64,000 bases of DNA from an uncultured Mucilaginibacter sp. (lineage in GTDB: Bacteria; Bacteroidota; Bacteroidia; Sphingobacteriales; Sphingobacteriaceae). Every line of letters starts with the position of its first letter. Position 1 is the stretch's first letter. Below, piece after piece: positions 26,712 to 34,623 of this stretch. The stretch covers positions 1 through 64,000 of the forward strand of contig CAIPFE010000037.1 of assembly GCA_903864275.1 (NCBI GenBank), given 5' to 3'. The notes beneath the pieces were generated by a model. The model had not been told where the DNA came from. It saw only the letters and a list, made by a program, of their open reading frames with translations, and did not search any database. Position numbers and translations under genes: made by a program.

Positions 26712-27284
26712 TTATGGCCTGTCTACGATGTAATCCAGCCCGGTTACCCCGGAAGTAAATTGCTGGCTAGTTAATAGTTTTAGTTTTATCTGGTCTTTGA
26801 TGTCAACAAATAACGGAACGCCGCGTCCAAGAATAATTGGATTAACAAATAGCCAGTAGCCGTCAATTAGGTTCAGTTGAATAAGCGAGTGTGTTGCTGT
26901 CGGGCTGCCAAAGAGCAATATCTCTTTACCAGGCTGTTATTTTATTTCGTTTAGGCTGTCCGCAAGATTGTCGCTGATAATGGTTGTGTTCGTCAAACCC
27001 GCGCCTTCCAATGTTTTTGATAAAACAATTTTGTGGGCGTTTTTATACCACTTTGAATGTTCAATGTCGTGTTTGCTTGCGCCCGGCCCGTCTCCCGCGG
27101 TAGGCCAGTAACCTTCCATCATCTGGTAAGTTGCCCGTCCATACAATGCGGTATCGCTTTCGCCGATCCGCTTTCCGACGTGATCAAAAATTTCTTCATC
27201 AACTTTGATCCAGTTCATCTCCCCGTTCGGTCCTGCTACAAAACCGTCGAGCGATATGTGCATAAATGAAATAATTTTTCTCAT
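26712..27284 (-). pseudogene. DHFR-like family gene interrupted by one in-frame stop codon
   Basis: Both halves lie in the same frame. The N-terminal 115 residues (ISFMHISLDGFVAGPNGEMN...SDNLADSLNEIK) end at a TAA at 26937-26939. Reading continues QPGKEILLFGSPTATHSLIQ...LIDGYWLFVNPIILGRGVPL to a stop at 26712. Homologues have K-Q-Q-P-G-K at this point, so a single CAA-to-TAA change explains it. Nothing else is missing. It could be a recent null allele or a sequencing error. Confidence 0.8.
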
Positions 27285-27318
27285 TTTATTACTTTTAGTT
27301 TTTTATTTATTTTGAAAA

Positions 27319-27819
27319 TCATTTTTGACATAAAGTTTCCAATAATTCGTCCAGGTTTGTGAATTGCATTTCACATCCCATGAGGGTGCCCATTTCAATC
27401 ATCTTTTCCATTCGGGCAAGTGATTCGTTATAAACGGTAATGCTGACTTTTGTCGTGCCGTTTTGTTCGCTGAAAGTAAAATCCCATTCAGAGCCCTGCA
27501 ATTCAGGGTTTTCATCTTTGTCTGCAAAAGTATTATATGTTTTGAAATTCGTTTTCGGACTAATGGAAGTAAATTTCTGAATAAACCAACGTTCCTGCCC
27601 TTCCGGGCTTACCATGGCAAAAAACCTTCGTCCGCCAACATCAAAATTCATAACTTTTGTTTTCGTGACAAAGGGTTTGGGCCCCCACCATTGGTCGAGT
27701 AATTCGGGTGTTGTCCACGCTTCCCAAACCAGGTCAAGGTCAGCGTTAAATTCACGTGTCATGTAAACGGTTTTGTTTTCCTTGTCTACGGAAAAATCCA
27801 ATAGAAGCGTACTGTTCAT
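27319..27819 (-). CDS. SRPBCC (AHSA1-like) domain protein (module 2)
   Basis: 166 residues. Opens TVYMTREFNADLDLVWEAWT then TPELLDQWWGPKPFVTKTKV, with VGGRRFFAMVSPEGQERWFI and FSEQNGTTKVSITVYNESLA, the AHSA1/START-like helix-grip fold. Its ATG overlaps the TGA of the ArsR gene (ATGA, 27816-27819), so translation is coupled. It is the counterpart of 24212-24706 in the inverted module. Confidence 0.9.
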   Translation of the reverse strand: MNSTLLLDFSVDKENKTVYMTREFNADLDLVWEAWTTPELLDQWWGPKPFVTKTKVMNFDVGGRRFFAMVSPEGQERWFIQKFTSISPKTNFKTYNTFADKDENPELQGSEWDFTFSEQNGTTKVSITVYNESLARMEKMIEMGTLMGCEMQFTNLDELLETLCQK

Positions 27820-28136
27820 TTTTTCTGTTTTTTAATTGTTGCCAATAAGTCGTCAAGTTGGTTGAAACGGGTTTCCCAAATTTTGCGGAACTGCTCAAGC
27901 CATTTGTCAATTTCTTTCATTTTGTTTATTTCCAGTTGGTAATAAATTTCCCTGCCTTTGTATTCTTTCTTTATCAGTTCACATTCAGTCAAAATGCGCA
28001 GATGTTTTGAAACTCCTTGCCGGGTAGTGTCAAAATGTTCGGCAATGGCATTAGGCGTCATTGCCTGCAATGCAATCAATGCTATAATTGCCCTCCTTGT
28101 CGGGTCTGCAATTGCCTGGAAAATATCTCGTCTCAT
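27816..28136 (-). CDS. ArsR-family HTH transcriptional regulator (module 2)
   Basis: 106 residues. FQAIADPTRRAIIALIALQA, then AEHFDTTRQGVSKHLRILTE and GREIYYQLEINKMKEIDKWL define the winged HTH. Very similar to the ArsR at 23889, including the C-terminal FNQLDDLL helix, and likewise without metal-binding cysteines. It heads a minus-strand operon of SRPBCC and two DHFR-like genes. The promoter upstream contains a near-perfect 50-bp palindrome. Confidence 0.92.
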   Translation of the reverse strand: MRRDIFQAIADPTRRAIIALIALQAMTPNAIAEHFDTTRQGVSKHLRILTECELIKKEYKGREIYYQLEINKMKEIDKWLEQFRKIWETRFNQLDDLLATIKKQKK

Positions 28137-28153
28137 TTTTTCTAACGTCTAAC

Positions 28154-28203
28154 TTGGGAAACCAATCGGTTGCAAATATATTTGCAACTGTTCGGTTTCC
28201 CAA
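28154..28203 (-). promoter_or_regulatory. 50-bp near-perfect palindromic operator-promoter (module 2)
   Basis: The core GTTGCAAATATATTTGCAAC (28169-28188) is a perfect 20-bp palindrome. Outer arms TTGGGAAACC (28154-28163) and GGTTTCCCAA (28194-28203) are also exact, with only about five bases on each side imperfect. The minus-strand -7 box TATATTTG (28173-28180) lies in the core and a -33 TTG (28201-28203) lies in the outer arm, spacer 20 bp. Confidence 0.8.
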
Positions 28204-28258
28204 ATTTTTTTTGATTTTTTTTTAAATTTAATTTGTGAATATTTGGCAGCAGGGAGGG

Positions 28259-28396
28259 GTATATCACGCGATGGCCGAAGTTGGATACCCGCACCCTAAA
28301 ACATTCCGCGCTGTTTTTAAGAAGATGACCGGCTTGTCGCCCCTTCAATACCGCAGCAAGTATAACAGGGATTTTGTGGCGTATGCGAGTAATTAG
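28259..28396 (+). pseudogene. C-terminal remnant of an AraC-family regulator
   Basis: The plus-strand frame reads AMAEVGYPHPKTFRAVFKKM then TGLSPLQYRSKYNRDF and stops at TAG 28394-28396. This is the second HTH of AraC proteins (VGY...K.FR..FKK.TG.SP..YR.KY). Nothing of the N-terminal domain or first HTH remains; the upstream 60 bp are A/T-rich promoter DNA of the divergent ArsR gene. Confidence 0.8.
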
Positions 28397-28411
28397 GTAA
28401 ATTATTCCGTG

Positions 28412-28466
28412 CCTGGCACGGGTGCTGCGGCGCTTTTGGCCGCCGCCGGCACCCGTGCCAGGTTAG
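28412..28466. repeat. Palindromic repeat family A, copy A1
   Basis: CCTGGCACGGGTGC (28412-28425) and GCACCCGTGCCAGG (28449-28462) form a perfect 14-bp stem around a GC-rich loop that includes GCTGCGGCGCTTTTGGCC. The loop motif and the trailing CCAGGTTA recur at 29636-29702 and 30799-30867. Confidence 0.75.
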
Positions 28467-28522
28467 GATATATCCCACTGGTTTCTTTAGGGATAGTTTT
28501 AAATTTGCCGGATAAAACCGGG

Positions 28523-29254
28523 TTATTGTCCCGCGTTATAAAACCTGATATCAGGCGCTCCGACCACACCCGCACTCATCATCAGTTTTTTCTTATCGTC
28601 TGAGAAAATAGCGGCTTTGGCTTTTGCCAGGTCGGTAACCCTGAACACAATATGCACCATGTTCGGGTCGTCAATTCCCCGCCCAAGTGCCCTGTCAACC
28701 ATGCCCTCGCTTTCCCGTTTCGCCGCCCCTTCGTTATCAAACACCTTCAGCCATGCATCAAAATCTTTTACTTTGTGGTTCACCACTACCCATTGCGTTG
28801 AGTTAGGGCCACCGCTGAACCTGATGATGTGGTAATATCCAAAGTCAGGTTTCGAGATCACCCCGGCTTTTTTCATTGTTTCCATCAGTTTCGGATCGGC
28901 CGCCATCGACTTAGCTTTTGCAACGTCCGAAAGTTTAAATGCCACAAGTATCTTGTTAGTGCTGTCAACTTCCCTGCCTACCGCTAAATCCTGCATCCCG
29001 GCCGCTTTACGGTTAACCGAATCAGCGTCAAAAATAGGTTTCCATTTGGCGTAGTCTTTTATCGTATGCGTAACATCGACCACATCAAACGGAACTGCCG
29101 GCGCCGCAGCCATGGCATTTTTTTTCGACGTGTCAGACCCGCCGGTAGCTGTCGAATCGCCCGCCGTTTTAGTTGCCGATCCGCCGCACGAAAACAGTGC
29201 TGTTGCGATGATGATCGCAGGCACGGCCCGAAGAATTGATTTGAACTTTCTCAT
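28523..29254 (-). CDS. Lipoprotein with two tandem alpha/beta-barrel-like repeats
   Basis: 243 residues. Lipobox LFSC (about 20-23) and a low-complexity linker are followed by two homologous halves of about 85 residues. DVVDVTHTIKDYAKWKPIFD...GREVDSTNKILVAFKLSDVA matches VVVNHKVKDFDAWLKVFDNE...GRGIDDPNMVHIVFRVTDLA. Each half ends with A.PDF/I..Y. The pattern resembles cyclase/ABM-like ferredoxin folds. Function unknown; anchored in the outer or inner membrane. Confidence 0.8.
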   Translation of the reverse strand: MRKFKSILRAVPAIIIATALFSCGGSATKTAGDSTATGGSDTSKKNAMAAAPAVPFDVVDVTHTIKDYAKWKPIFDADSVNRKAAGMQDLAVGREVDSTNKILVAFKLSDVAKAKSMAADPKLMETMKKAGVISKPDFGYYHIIRFSGGPNSTQWVVVNHKVKDFDAWLKVFDNEGAAKRESEGMVDRALGRGIDDPNMVHIVFRVTDLAKAKAAIFSDDKKKLMMSAGVVGAPDIRFYNAGQ

Positions 29255-29919
29255 GGTTTATTGGTTTTTAATTGTGAAAAATCGTTAAGTCAATGGGGCG
29301 CGCCATCTGCAAGCCCCTGGTTGGTCTCCGCACTTATAAAATTAATAATATGTATTGATTTTCAATAATTTAATTACAAATATAATAAATGGATAAATAT
29401 AATTAATAATGTGTTGCGCGATTGTAAAATGATATAAAAAGCAAATAAAATTTGTGCAATATATGGATAGTAAATGTATTAAATAAAAACTACGACCAGG
29501 CAAACGGAAATATTAAAAAACGATGTTTCAAAATAAATAAATATGGAAGGTACTGTTCCTTTTAGTTTGGATTTGGAATTGGGGGCTTCCGCAGGCAACT
29601 TTCATTGCCGCCCCGATCACGAAGGGGAGCATTGCGGTTACCTGCCAGCGGGGCACCAGTGCTGCGGCGCTTTTGGCCCGCGCCGACAGTCGCGCCAGGT
29701 TATGAGGAGCACGGTTAAAAGATTTCCTGGTTTAGTTTATCCGCTGACAAGTGAAATATTGTTGATAATTCTTGTAATATATTTCAGAACTTTTATTCCC
29801 GTAACTGCGTAAAAGCCACCAGGTTTAATTACGAGCAGAAAAAAATATTTATAAGGTTTAAACTTTTTTATCCTTCCAAGGTCACATAAATGTTACAAAA
29901 CATAACCCCCTCATTAAAA
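29255..29919. other. Intergenic region with repeat family A copy, no supported gene
   Basis: About 660 bp. The first half (29330-29540) is very AT-rich and may hold the promoters of the divergent flanking genes. The second half contains family A copy A2. An 89-residue open frame across the repeat has no family resemblance and is not called. Confidence 0.5.
29636..29702. repeat. Palindromic repeat family A, copy A2
   Basis: GGTTACCTGCCAGCGGGGC (29636 on), then GTGCTGCGGCGCTTTTGGCC and GCCGACAGTCGCGCCAGGTT. Closely parallels A3 at 30799. The preceding CTTTCATTGCCGCCCCGAT resembles the flank of A4 at 32411. Confidence 0.65.
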
Positions 29920-30690
29920 ATGAAAACTTTCAAATCATCAATCGTTGTATTGCTGCTGGTAGCAGTGTTCTCGTGTAAGAAAGAAAACAGCGCAACTGCC
30001 ACATTAACCAGCGACCAGGCGGCCGATATGGCTTCAAGTGCATTGGCCTCTAATTCAGGAGGCGTGGCGTTCATGTCTGATAATATTTCGGCAAATGCGG
30101 CCGCCGTTACTTCAGTTGGCGGTAAAACTATTGACGCTGTTGGTAAAGTTGCGGTAAAGCAAGCTTGCGGCACCACATTGACCGACAGTGCTACTCATTC
30201 GGGCACTACTGCTTTGGTTACCTTTAACTACTTTGCAAAGTATACCCATACTTTAAATTGCAACACCCAGGAACAGCCTGATAACCTTGTAAACACACTG
30301 GCTTACAACGGTACTTTCAGCGGCCCGCGCATCAGCACTACAGCAACAGGCACAGCAAACGCTACCATAGCCGGCCTTACTACTGCTGCAGCCAGCTTTG
30401 TGATCAACGGCGAGTACAAGCGCGCGGGTACTTTTTCTTCTAAAGTGGGCAATATGGCAACCGGCAACAGCAATGTTGATATCGTTGTTACCAATCTTAC
30501 GTTGTCAAAACCAGGCAGAACTATTTCCGGCGGTACCGCGACATTTTCTGTAACCGGTGTGGCCGGAAAGCTTACTTACAACTTTACCGGCAAAATTACC
30601 TTTAATGGTGATGGCACAGCAACTTTAGCCATTACAGGTGGTTCAACTTACGTAATCAACCTGGCAACAGGCGTTTATACAAAACAATAA
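29920..30690 (+). CDS. Lipoprotein of unknown function
   Basis: 256 residues from the ATG at 29920; an in-frame ATG at 29890 would place ten residues ahead of the signal peptide. Lipobox VFSC (about 16-19). The mature part is Ala/Thr/Ser/Gly-rich and strand-rich: LTYNFTGKITFNGDGTATLA near the end and an N-terminal helix TSDQAADMASSALAS. No family recognised. A terminator follows at 30712-30739. Confidence 0.7.
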   Translation: MKTFKSSIVVLLLVAVFSCKKENSATATLTSDQAADMASSALASNSGGVAFMSDNISANAAAVTSVGGKTIDAVGKVAVKQACGTTLTDSATHSGTTALVTFNYFAKYTHTLNCNTQEQPDNLVNTLAYNGTFSGPRISTTATGTANATIAGLTTAAASFVINGEYKRAGTFSSKVGNMATGNSNVDIVVTNLTLSKPGRTISGGTATFSVTGVAGKLTYNFTGKITFNGDGTATLAITGGSTYVINLATGVYTKQ

Positions 30691-30711
30691 TCGTTGGCCT
30701 CAATTAAATGA

Positions 30712-30739
30712 AGCCGGGTAAATACTGCCCGGCTTTTTG
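30712..30739 (+). terminator. Rho-independent terminator after lipoprotein gene
   Basis: AGCCGGG (30712-30718) pairs with CCCGGCT (30728-30734), followed by TTTTT. It lies 22 bp after the stop. Confidence 0.75.
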
Positions 30740-30798
30740 TGTTTTGTAATGCAGCCGCGCTGAAGCATTTGATATCAACGGTTTCCAAAACCTTTTGG

Positions 30799-30867
30799 CG
30801 GTTACCTGTCAGCGGGCAGAAGTGCTGCAGCGCTTTTGGCCGGTGCCGACAGTCGCGCCAGGTTAGG
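30799..30867. repeat. Palindromic repeat family A, copy A3
   Basis: GCGGTTACCTGTCAGCGGGC, then GTGCTGCAGCGCTTTTGGCC and GCCGACAGTCGCGCCAGGTT. Same order as A2, located between a terminator and the stop of the convergent HEXXH protein gene. Confidence 0.65.
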
Positions 30868-30879
30868 GGGAATTAATTG

Positions 30880-31482
30880 TTAAAATTTAGACAACAAGGC
30901 ATTAACAAGCTCTTTATCAACTTTTAAGCCAGCGGTTTCAAAGTCTTCAGGTTTTATTTGAGATATAACCTCCGTGACAGACCTCAATTTTTTTAAGGCA
31001 TCGTTATCTATTTCCAAAAGGGATACCAATAGTTCATAAGCTTTTTTATATTTTTCATGTTTTTCGAACTGCAACTCGCAATATTCTAAATCGGCGGTTT
31101 CTTTTTCGGTTATTACCTTCGAAAAATAACAAGCCATTCCTTCCTCTAAATAGTTTACCAGATCGCCCTTTTCTTCGTCCTGCTCTACGGGTGATAATAA
31201 GTGTACAACTTCATGAGATAGTTGGAAGATGCCGTCCTTGCGGTCATTAACCGCGTTTCCATTCAGTTCAATAATGTATGCTTTCTCACCTGTTAAAAAA
31301 TATGAATCAGCTAAGATTACTTTAGGAGTTGAATTGTTATAGCTAACGCCCTCGAATATATATTCAGTTTTATTGCCAAATAGTTTTTGCGCTTGCTCAA
31401 GATAAGTATATACAAGAGTATCGTATTCCTCCATTTGCTTCATTGTGGGTGTCACTTCTTCGTTATTTTCTGATTCAGACAT
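30880..31482 (-). CDS. Putative zinc-metallopeptidase-like protein (HEXXH)
   Basis: 200 residues from the first ATG at 31480-31482; the frame stays open to a TTG at 31539. The motif SHEVVHLL (about 88) gives HExxH, and NYLEEGMACYFSKVI about 20 residues later supplies a Glu in the gluzincin-like position. I do not recognise the family. The sequence upstream of the ATG (IATFAFGTLPSNN) looks like the end of a signal peptide, so the true N-terminus may be damaged. A separate signal-peptide-like start lies at 31676. Confidence 0.6.
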   Translation of the reverse strand: MSESENNEEVTPTMKQMEEYDTLVYTYLEQAQKLFGNKTEYIFEGVSYNNSTPKVILADSYFLTGEKAYIIELNGNAVNDRKDGIFQLSHEVVHLLSPVEQDEEKGDLVNYLEEGMACYFSKVITEKETADLEYCELQFEKHEKYKKAYELLVSLLEIDNDALKKLRSVTEVISQIKPEDFETAGLKVDKELVNALLSKF

Positions 31483-31565
31483 ATTATTAGAGGGTAAAGT
31501 TCCAAAAGCAAATGTAGCTATTAGCTCAATGAGCTCCAATGCTCACGCGAGCAATTTCTCCTCAA

Positions 31566-31676
31566 TCAGGCCCCGCTACCGCAAGCAATTTCCGCTGCCG
31601 TCCCCGATTTGTCAGGATGGCCCACATGCAAAGCCGCAACCACGCCAGCTAAACAAACGACAATCAATCTGCGCAT
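31566..31676 (-). pseudogene. Signal-peptide-like 5' fragment interrupted by repeat family A DNA
   Basis: The ATG at 31674-31676 starts MRRLIVVCLAGVVAALHVGH. A signal-peptide-like stretch runs straight into DNA similar to repeat A4 (complement GGCCATCCTGACAAATCGGGG) and stops at 31566. It is in a different frame from the HEXXH gene just downstream. It may be the displaced 5' end of that gene. Confidence 0.35.
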
Positions 31677-31974
31677 ATTTCTAAAAATTCAACATGCGTT
31701 ACTGAAGCCGGGTTTTCATTAAGTCAGCCGGCCCGTGAAAGATTCCCCCTTTGTTTACTCCTCATTTAAGTGCATTATCCTTTTTGCTTAATGTCTTTTA
31801 TTTCATTTATTTGTATGATAGTCGAGATAATAAGTCCCTGGTAGCCTAATATATAGCTCAAGTCCGTTTCAGCAATTTATGCTTTAACGGATCAAAGTAT
31901 TTCTCCGCAGGCCAAAAAGGATAACGTTATTCGGCTGCCGTTTCATTTTTTGAGATCAATTACAAAAAAATAAT

Positions 31975-32397
31975 ATGAAGAAAAAACTAATGCTAATGCT
32001 TGCCGGGCTGATTATGCTCGTGGCAACAATTAACGCTATGGCCCAGCAAAGCACATCCGCCGACGGCCAGGCAATTAAGAAAGGCATGACCAAAGTGACC
32101 ATACTTTATCCGGCCGGGGATGGTAAAAAATTCGACATGGATTATTACTTAAATAAACATATCCCGATGGTGAAGGGTTTGTTCGCGGGCGCTTTAAAGG
32201 CTACGGCGATAGATATAGGAATAGCCGGCGGGGCGGCCGGGGCGCCGACGCCTTTTGTGGTGATATGCTGCTTCTATTTTGATAATGTTTCGGCTTTTCA
32301 AAATGCGATGGCGGCTAACGGGCCAAAAATACAGGGCGACATACCAAACTATACAAATATTCAGCCCGTGATCCAGATCAGCAAAGTGTTGGAATAG
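31975..32397 (+). CDS. Secreted EthD-domain protein
   Basis: 140 residues. The signal peptide ends at AMAQQ (about 24). The EthD core is clear: MTKVTILYPAGDGKKFDMDY and YLNKHIPMVKGLF (about 38-70), with a C-terminal strand ending NIQPVIQISKVLE. EthD proteins are small dimeric ferredoxin-like folds. Most are cytoplasmic, so the signal peptide is a slight oddity. Role unknown. Confidence 0.85.
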   Translation: MKKKLMLMLAGLIMLVATINAMAQQSTSADGQAIKKGMTKVTILYPAGDGKKFDMDYYLNKHIPMVKGLFAGALKATAIDIGIAGGAAGAPTPFVVICCFYFDNVSAFQNAMAANGPKIQGDIPNYTNIQPVIQISKVLE

Positions 32398-32410
32398 CTT
32401 TATTAAGATA

Positions 32411-32460
32411 CTTTCGCTGCCGCCCCGAGTTATCGGGATGGCCCGCTGACAGGTAACCCG
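32411..32460. repeat. Family A-related repeat fragment, copy A4
   Basis: CGCTGCCGCCCCGAGTTATC, then GGGATGGCCCGCTGACAGGT. Its complement ends GGTTACCTGTCAGCGGGC, as at the start of A2 and A3. A related piece, CCGCTGCCGTCCCCGATTTG, lies at 31602-31621. Confidence 0.5.
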
Positions 32461-32602
32461 TTAACAGGTAAATTTATCAGCCATTGCTTGCATTAAAACA
32501 AAATATTATGGAAAGTTTTAAGAACGGGCAATCCCGCGATCACTCCATTGGTAATTGGAAAGGTATTTTAAGATAACATCAAAAAACTATTGGAGCAGTG
32601 TA

Positions 32603-33181
32603 ATGGAAAGCAAAGCTAGCATGCCTGTTATGGCATTTAAAACCGCAAAAGAATGGCGCACCTGGTTATCAGAAAATTCCCTGGTTTCTATTGGTGTCTG
32701 GATGAAGATCTCTAAGAAAGATTCAAAAGAAAAAACAATTACTTATGCTGAGGCACTTGAAGAATCCCTTTGTTATGGGTGGATAGATGGCCAAAAGAAA
32801 AGCCTGGATGAGCAGGCATGGCTGCAAAAATTTTGTCCCAGGGGGCCGAAGAGTATCTGGTCTAAGGTAAACATTGCTCATGTTGAAAACCTGACAAAAG
32901 CCGGTAAAATGGAGCCGGAAGGGTTAAAAGCGGTCGCATCTGCAAAAGCAGATGGTCGATGGGAGGCAGCGTATGATTCCCCCAGCAAAATGAATGTTCC
33001 TGATGATTTTATAAATGAGCTCAGCAAAAACAAAAAGGCACTTGAGTTTTACAAAACCTTAAATAGGGCAAACCTGTTTTCCATTGTTTTTAGATTACAA
33101 ACCGCAAAAAAACCTGAGACCAGGCAAAAACGAGTGGAAGTAATTGTTGACATGCTTTCAAAAGGTGAAAAATTTCACTAG
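32603..33181 (+). CDS. YdeI/OmpD-associated (OmdA) family protein
   Basis: 192 residues from the ATG at 32603 (an upstream non-ATG start lacks homology). The family core is FKTAKEWRTWLSENS, then TYAEALEESLCYGWIDGQKK and FCPRGPKSIWSKVNIAHVEN (about 45-95). The tail LNRANLFSIVFRLQTAKKPE then RQKRVEVIVDMLSKGEK is also typical. The family was linked by name to bacteriocin protection in enterobacteria; the role here is unknown. The 3' terminal 31 bp are duplicated at 33315-33345. Confidence 0.9.
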   Translation: MESKASMPVMAFKTAKEWRTWLSENSLVSIGVWMKISKKDSKEKTITYAEALEESLCYGWIDGQKKSLDEQAWLQKFCPRGPKSIWSKVNIAHVENLTKAGKMEPEGLKAVASAKADGRWEAAYDSPSKMNVPDDFINELSKNKKALEFYKTLNRANLFSIVFRLQTAKKPETRQKRVEVIVDMLSKGEKFH

Positions 33182-33224
33182 GCTATAATTTAAGGTATTG
33201 ACAAAATTGGGACAGCGGACGCGT

Positions 33225-33314
33225 CCGTCGTCCAGGGTCTCCGCCACGGGACCCTGCGCTGCAATACACCGAGGGAGTACGCAGGGTCCTCTACGAGAGA
33301 CCCTGCTGAGACGG
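33225..33314. repeat. Palindromic repeat family C, copy C1
   Basis: Nested stems: CCGTC/GACGG at the ends, CAGGGTCTC (33233-33241) with GAGACCCTG (33297-33305), and GGACCCTGCG (33249-33258) with CGCAGGGTCC (33280-33289). C2 at 35087-35175 has the same layout and nearly the same sequence. Confidence 0.8.
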
Positions 33315-33345
33315 AAAGGTCAAAAATTTCACTAGGCTATAATTT
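33315..33345. repeat. 31-bp duplicate of the YdeI-like gene 3' end
   Basis: Identical to 33161-33191 except for one base. The unit comprises the last codons, the stop and the first bases after it, followed here by the distal half of a C repeat. Confidence 0.85.
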
Positions 33346-33353
33346 GCAAGACA

Positions 33354-33397
33354 CCCAGGAGTACGCAGGGTCCTCTACGAGAGACCCTGCTGAGATG
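33354..33397. repeat. Partial repeat family C, copy C1b
   Basis: GGAGTACGCAGGGTCCTCTA then CGAGAGACCCTGCTGAGATG repeat the distal half of C1 (33271-33314) almost exactly. Confidence 0.8.
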
Positions 33398-33591
33398 GAG
33401 ACAGGTAAGCTATTACCTGTATAATCGCGGGGTTAAATGCTGATTAGTTCTTGCCCGATATCCAAATTGTCTTTTGTTCGAGACCGGAGCGATGATATTA
33501 TCATTAAGGTAATTTAAAACCGCGAGGACACCCAATTTATAACAAGGCCTTTGTAATACGAATTTTTGTTATTAGCTTTAATAATTTAGAA

Positions 33592-34509
33592 ATGAAGTAT
33601 TTAAACATATTTAGATGGCTTGTAGTCGTGATCGTAATTTTTTTAGCGATTTTCTACGGTTATTTAACAAAAAGTAAATTGGATACTTCCTCTTTTATTT
33701 CCACCCGGACCATTTCCAGGTTTCGCCTTACAGGGGATTACCGCGCGAACATTACGGTTAAAAATGCACTGATCTCCTATAAAGAAACCATGCATTTTAA
33801 AAAGTTGGATTTGGATACTGCTATTGCAAACCAATATAAATTTAAAACAGATGCTGTAGGTTATGGTGAAGGGGATTCAATTAAGACCAACGCTGACAGC
33901 GCAAATTATCTCGGGAATTATCGAAATAATTACGTGGATAGTATGAAGCAATATGGATGGTCGGCCAGGATGTCTAAAGGGGACTTTTACTTTTCGAAAT
34001 ATACGAATTTACCTTTTCATGCAGGTTTACTAGAAAAAACCAAAAATGTAGTTATTCCTCTATTATTTGCATCTCCCAATAATTTGCAAACGCATAGTGC
34101 CGGCCCAAAAGTGGCTTCAGCCCCGCCTTCGGAGGCTTTTGTAGACTATATTTCTTCAAAGGATTCCCGGATCTCTGTGAAGGCGCCAGAGGGCATGATC
34201 CAGGAAATATTTCCAAAAACTGAAGGCCAAAAGATGCTGGATACAGAGAATAACGAAATATTTGAAGTCGATCCCCAAAGGATTGCCGGCCTGGCAGCTG
34301 ATAGCATTTCATCATCTTCTGTCAATCTCAAACTATTAAATCCGAGTTATAACAATGTTATTGGAAATATTGTGAAGGATTGGTCATTAAATAAGATTCT
34401 TTCGTGGACAATTTTGGCACTAATAGCCTTATTATCAGATAAAATTAAAGAAAAAATATTAAAGCCACTGCTGAATAAATTTCTCCCGCCAAAGTTGCGC
34501 GACGTATAG
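33592..34509 (+). CDS. Membrane-anchored protein of unknown function
   Basis: 305 residues. An N-terminal helix (WLVVVIVIFLAIFYGYLT, about 8-25) could anchor it. A central extracytoplasmic region has no recognisable domain. A second hydrophobic segment near the C-terminus (ILSWTILALIALLS, about 265-280) precedes a short basic tail. No family recognised. It is a single gene between repeat-rich gaps. Confidence 0.65.
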   Translation: MKYLNIFRWLVVVIVIFLAIFYGYLTKSKLDTSSFISTRTISRFRLTGDYRANITVKNALISYKETMHFKKLDLDTAIANQYKFKTDAVGYGEGDSIKTNADSANYLGNYRNNYVDSMKQYGWSARMSKGDFYFSKYTNLPFHAGLLEKTKNVVIPLLFASPNNLQTHSAGPKVASAPPSEAFVDYISSKDSRISVKAPEGMIQEIFPKTEGQKMLDTENNEIFEVDPQRIAGLAADSISSSSVNLKLLNPSYNNVIGNIVKDWSLNKILSWTILALIALLSDKIKEKILKPLLNKFLPPKLRDV

Positions 34510-34623
34510 TAATTAGCAGCTTGTTTAGCCGGCAAGGCGGTTGCTTAACATGGGGGCACCCCCGGGGCGGCTTGCGGCAGCGCCGAATTTTGTAATTTTT
34601 ATTCGTGTGTCCAACGTGACCTT

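Larger units (their letters stand above)
33182..33591. other. Intergenic region with family C repeats and a local duplication
   Basis: 410 bp without a gene. It holds repeat C1 (33225-33314), a copy of the upstream gene's 3' end (33315-33345) and half a C repeat (33354-33397). The last 190 bp are AT-rich and may carry the promoter of the next gene. Confidence 0.6.

Noticed and set aside
28169..28188. The 20-bp palindrome as a recombination or attachment site
   Set aside because: It contains the -7 box of the ArsR gene and matches the operator in front of the paralogous ArsR, so a regulatory role is more likely.
29543..29812. 89-residue open frame
   Set aside because: It runs through repeat family A, so its openness comes from GC-rich repeat sequence.
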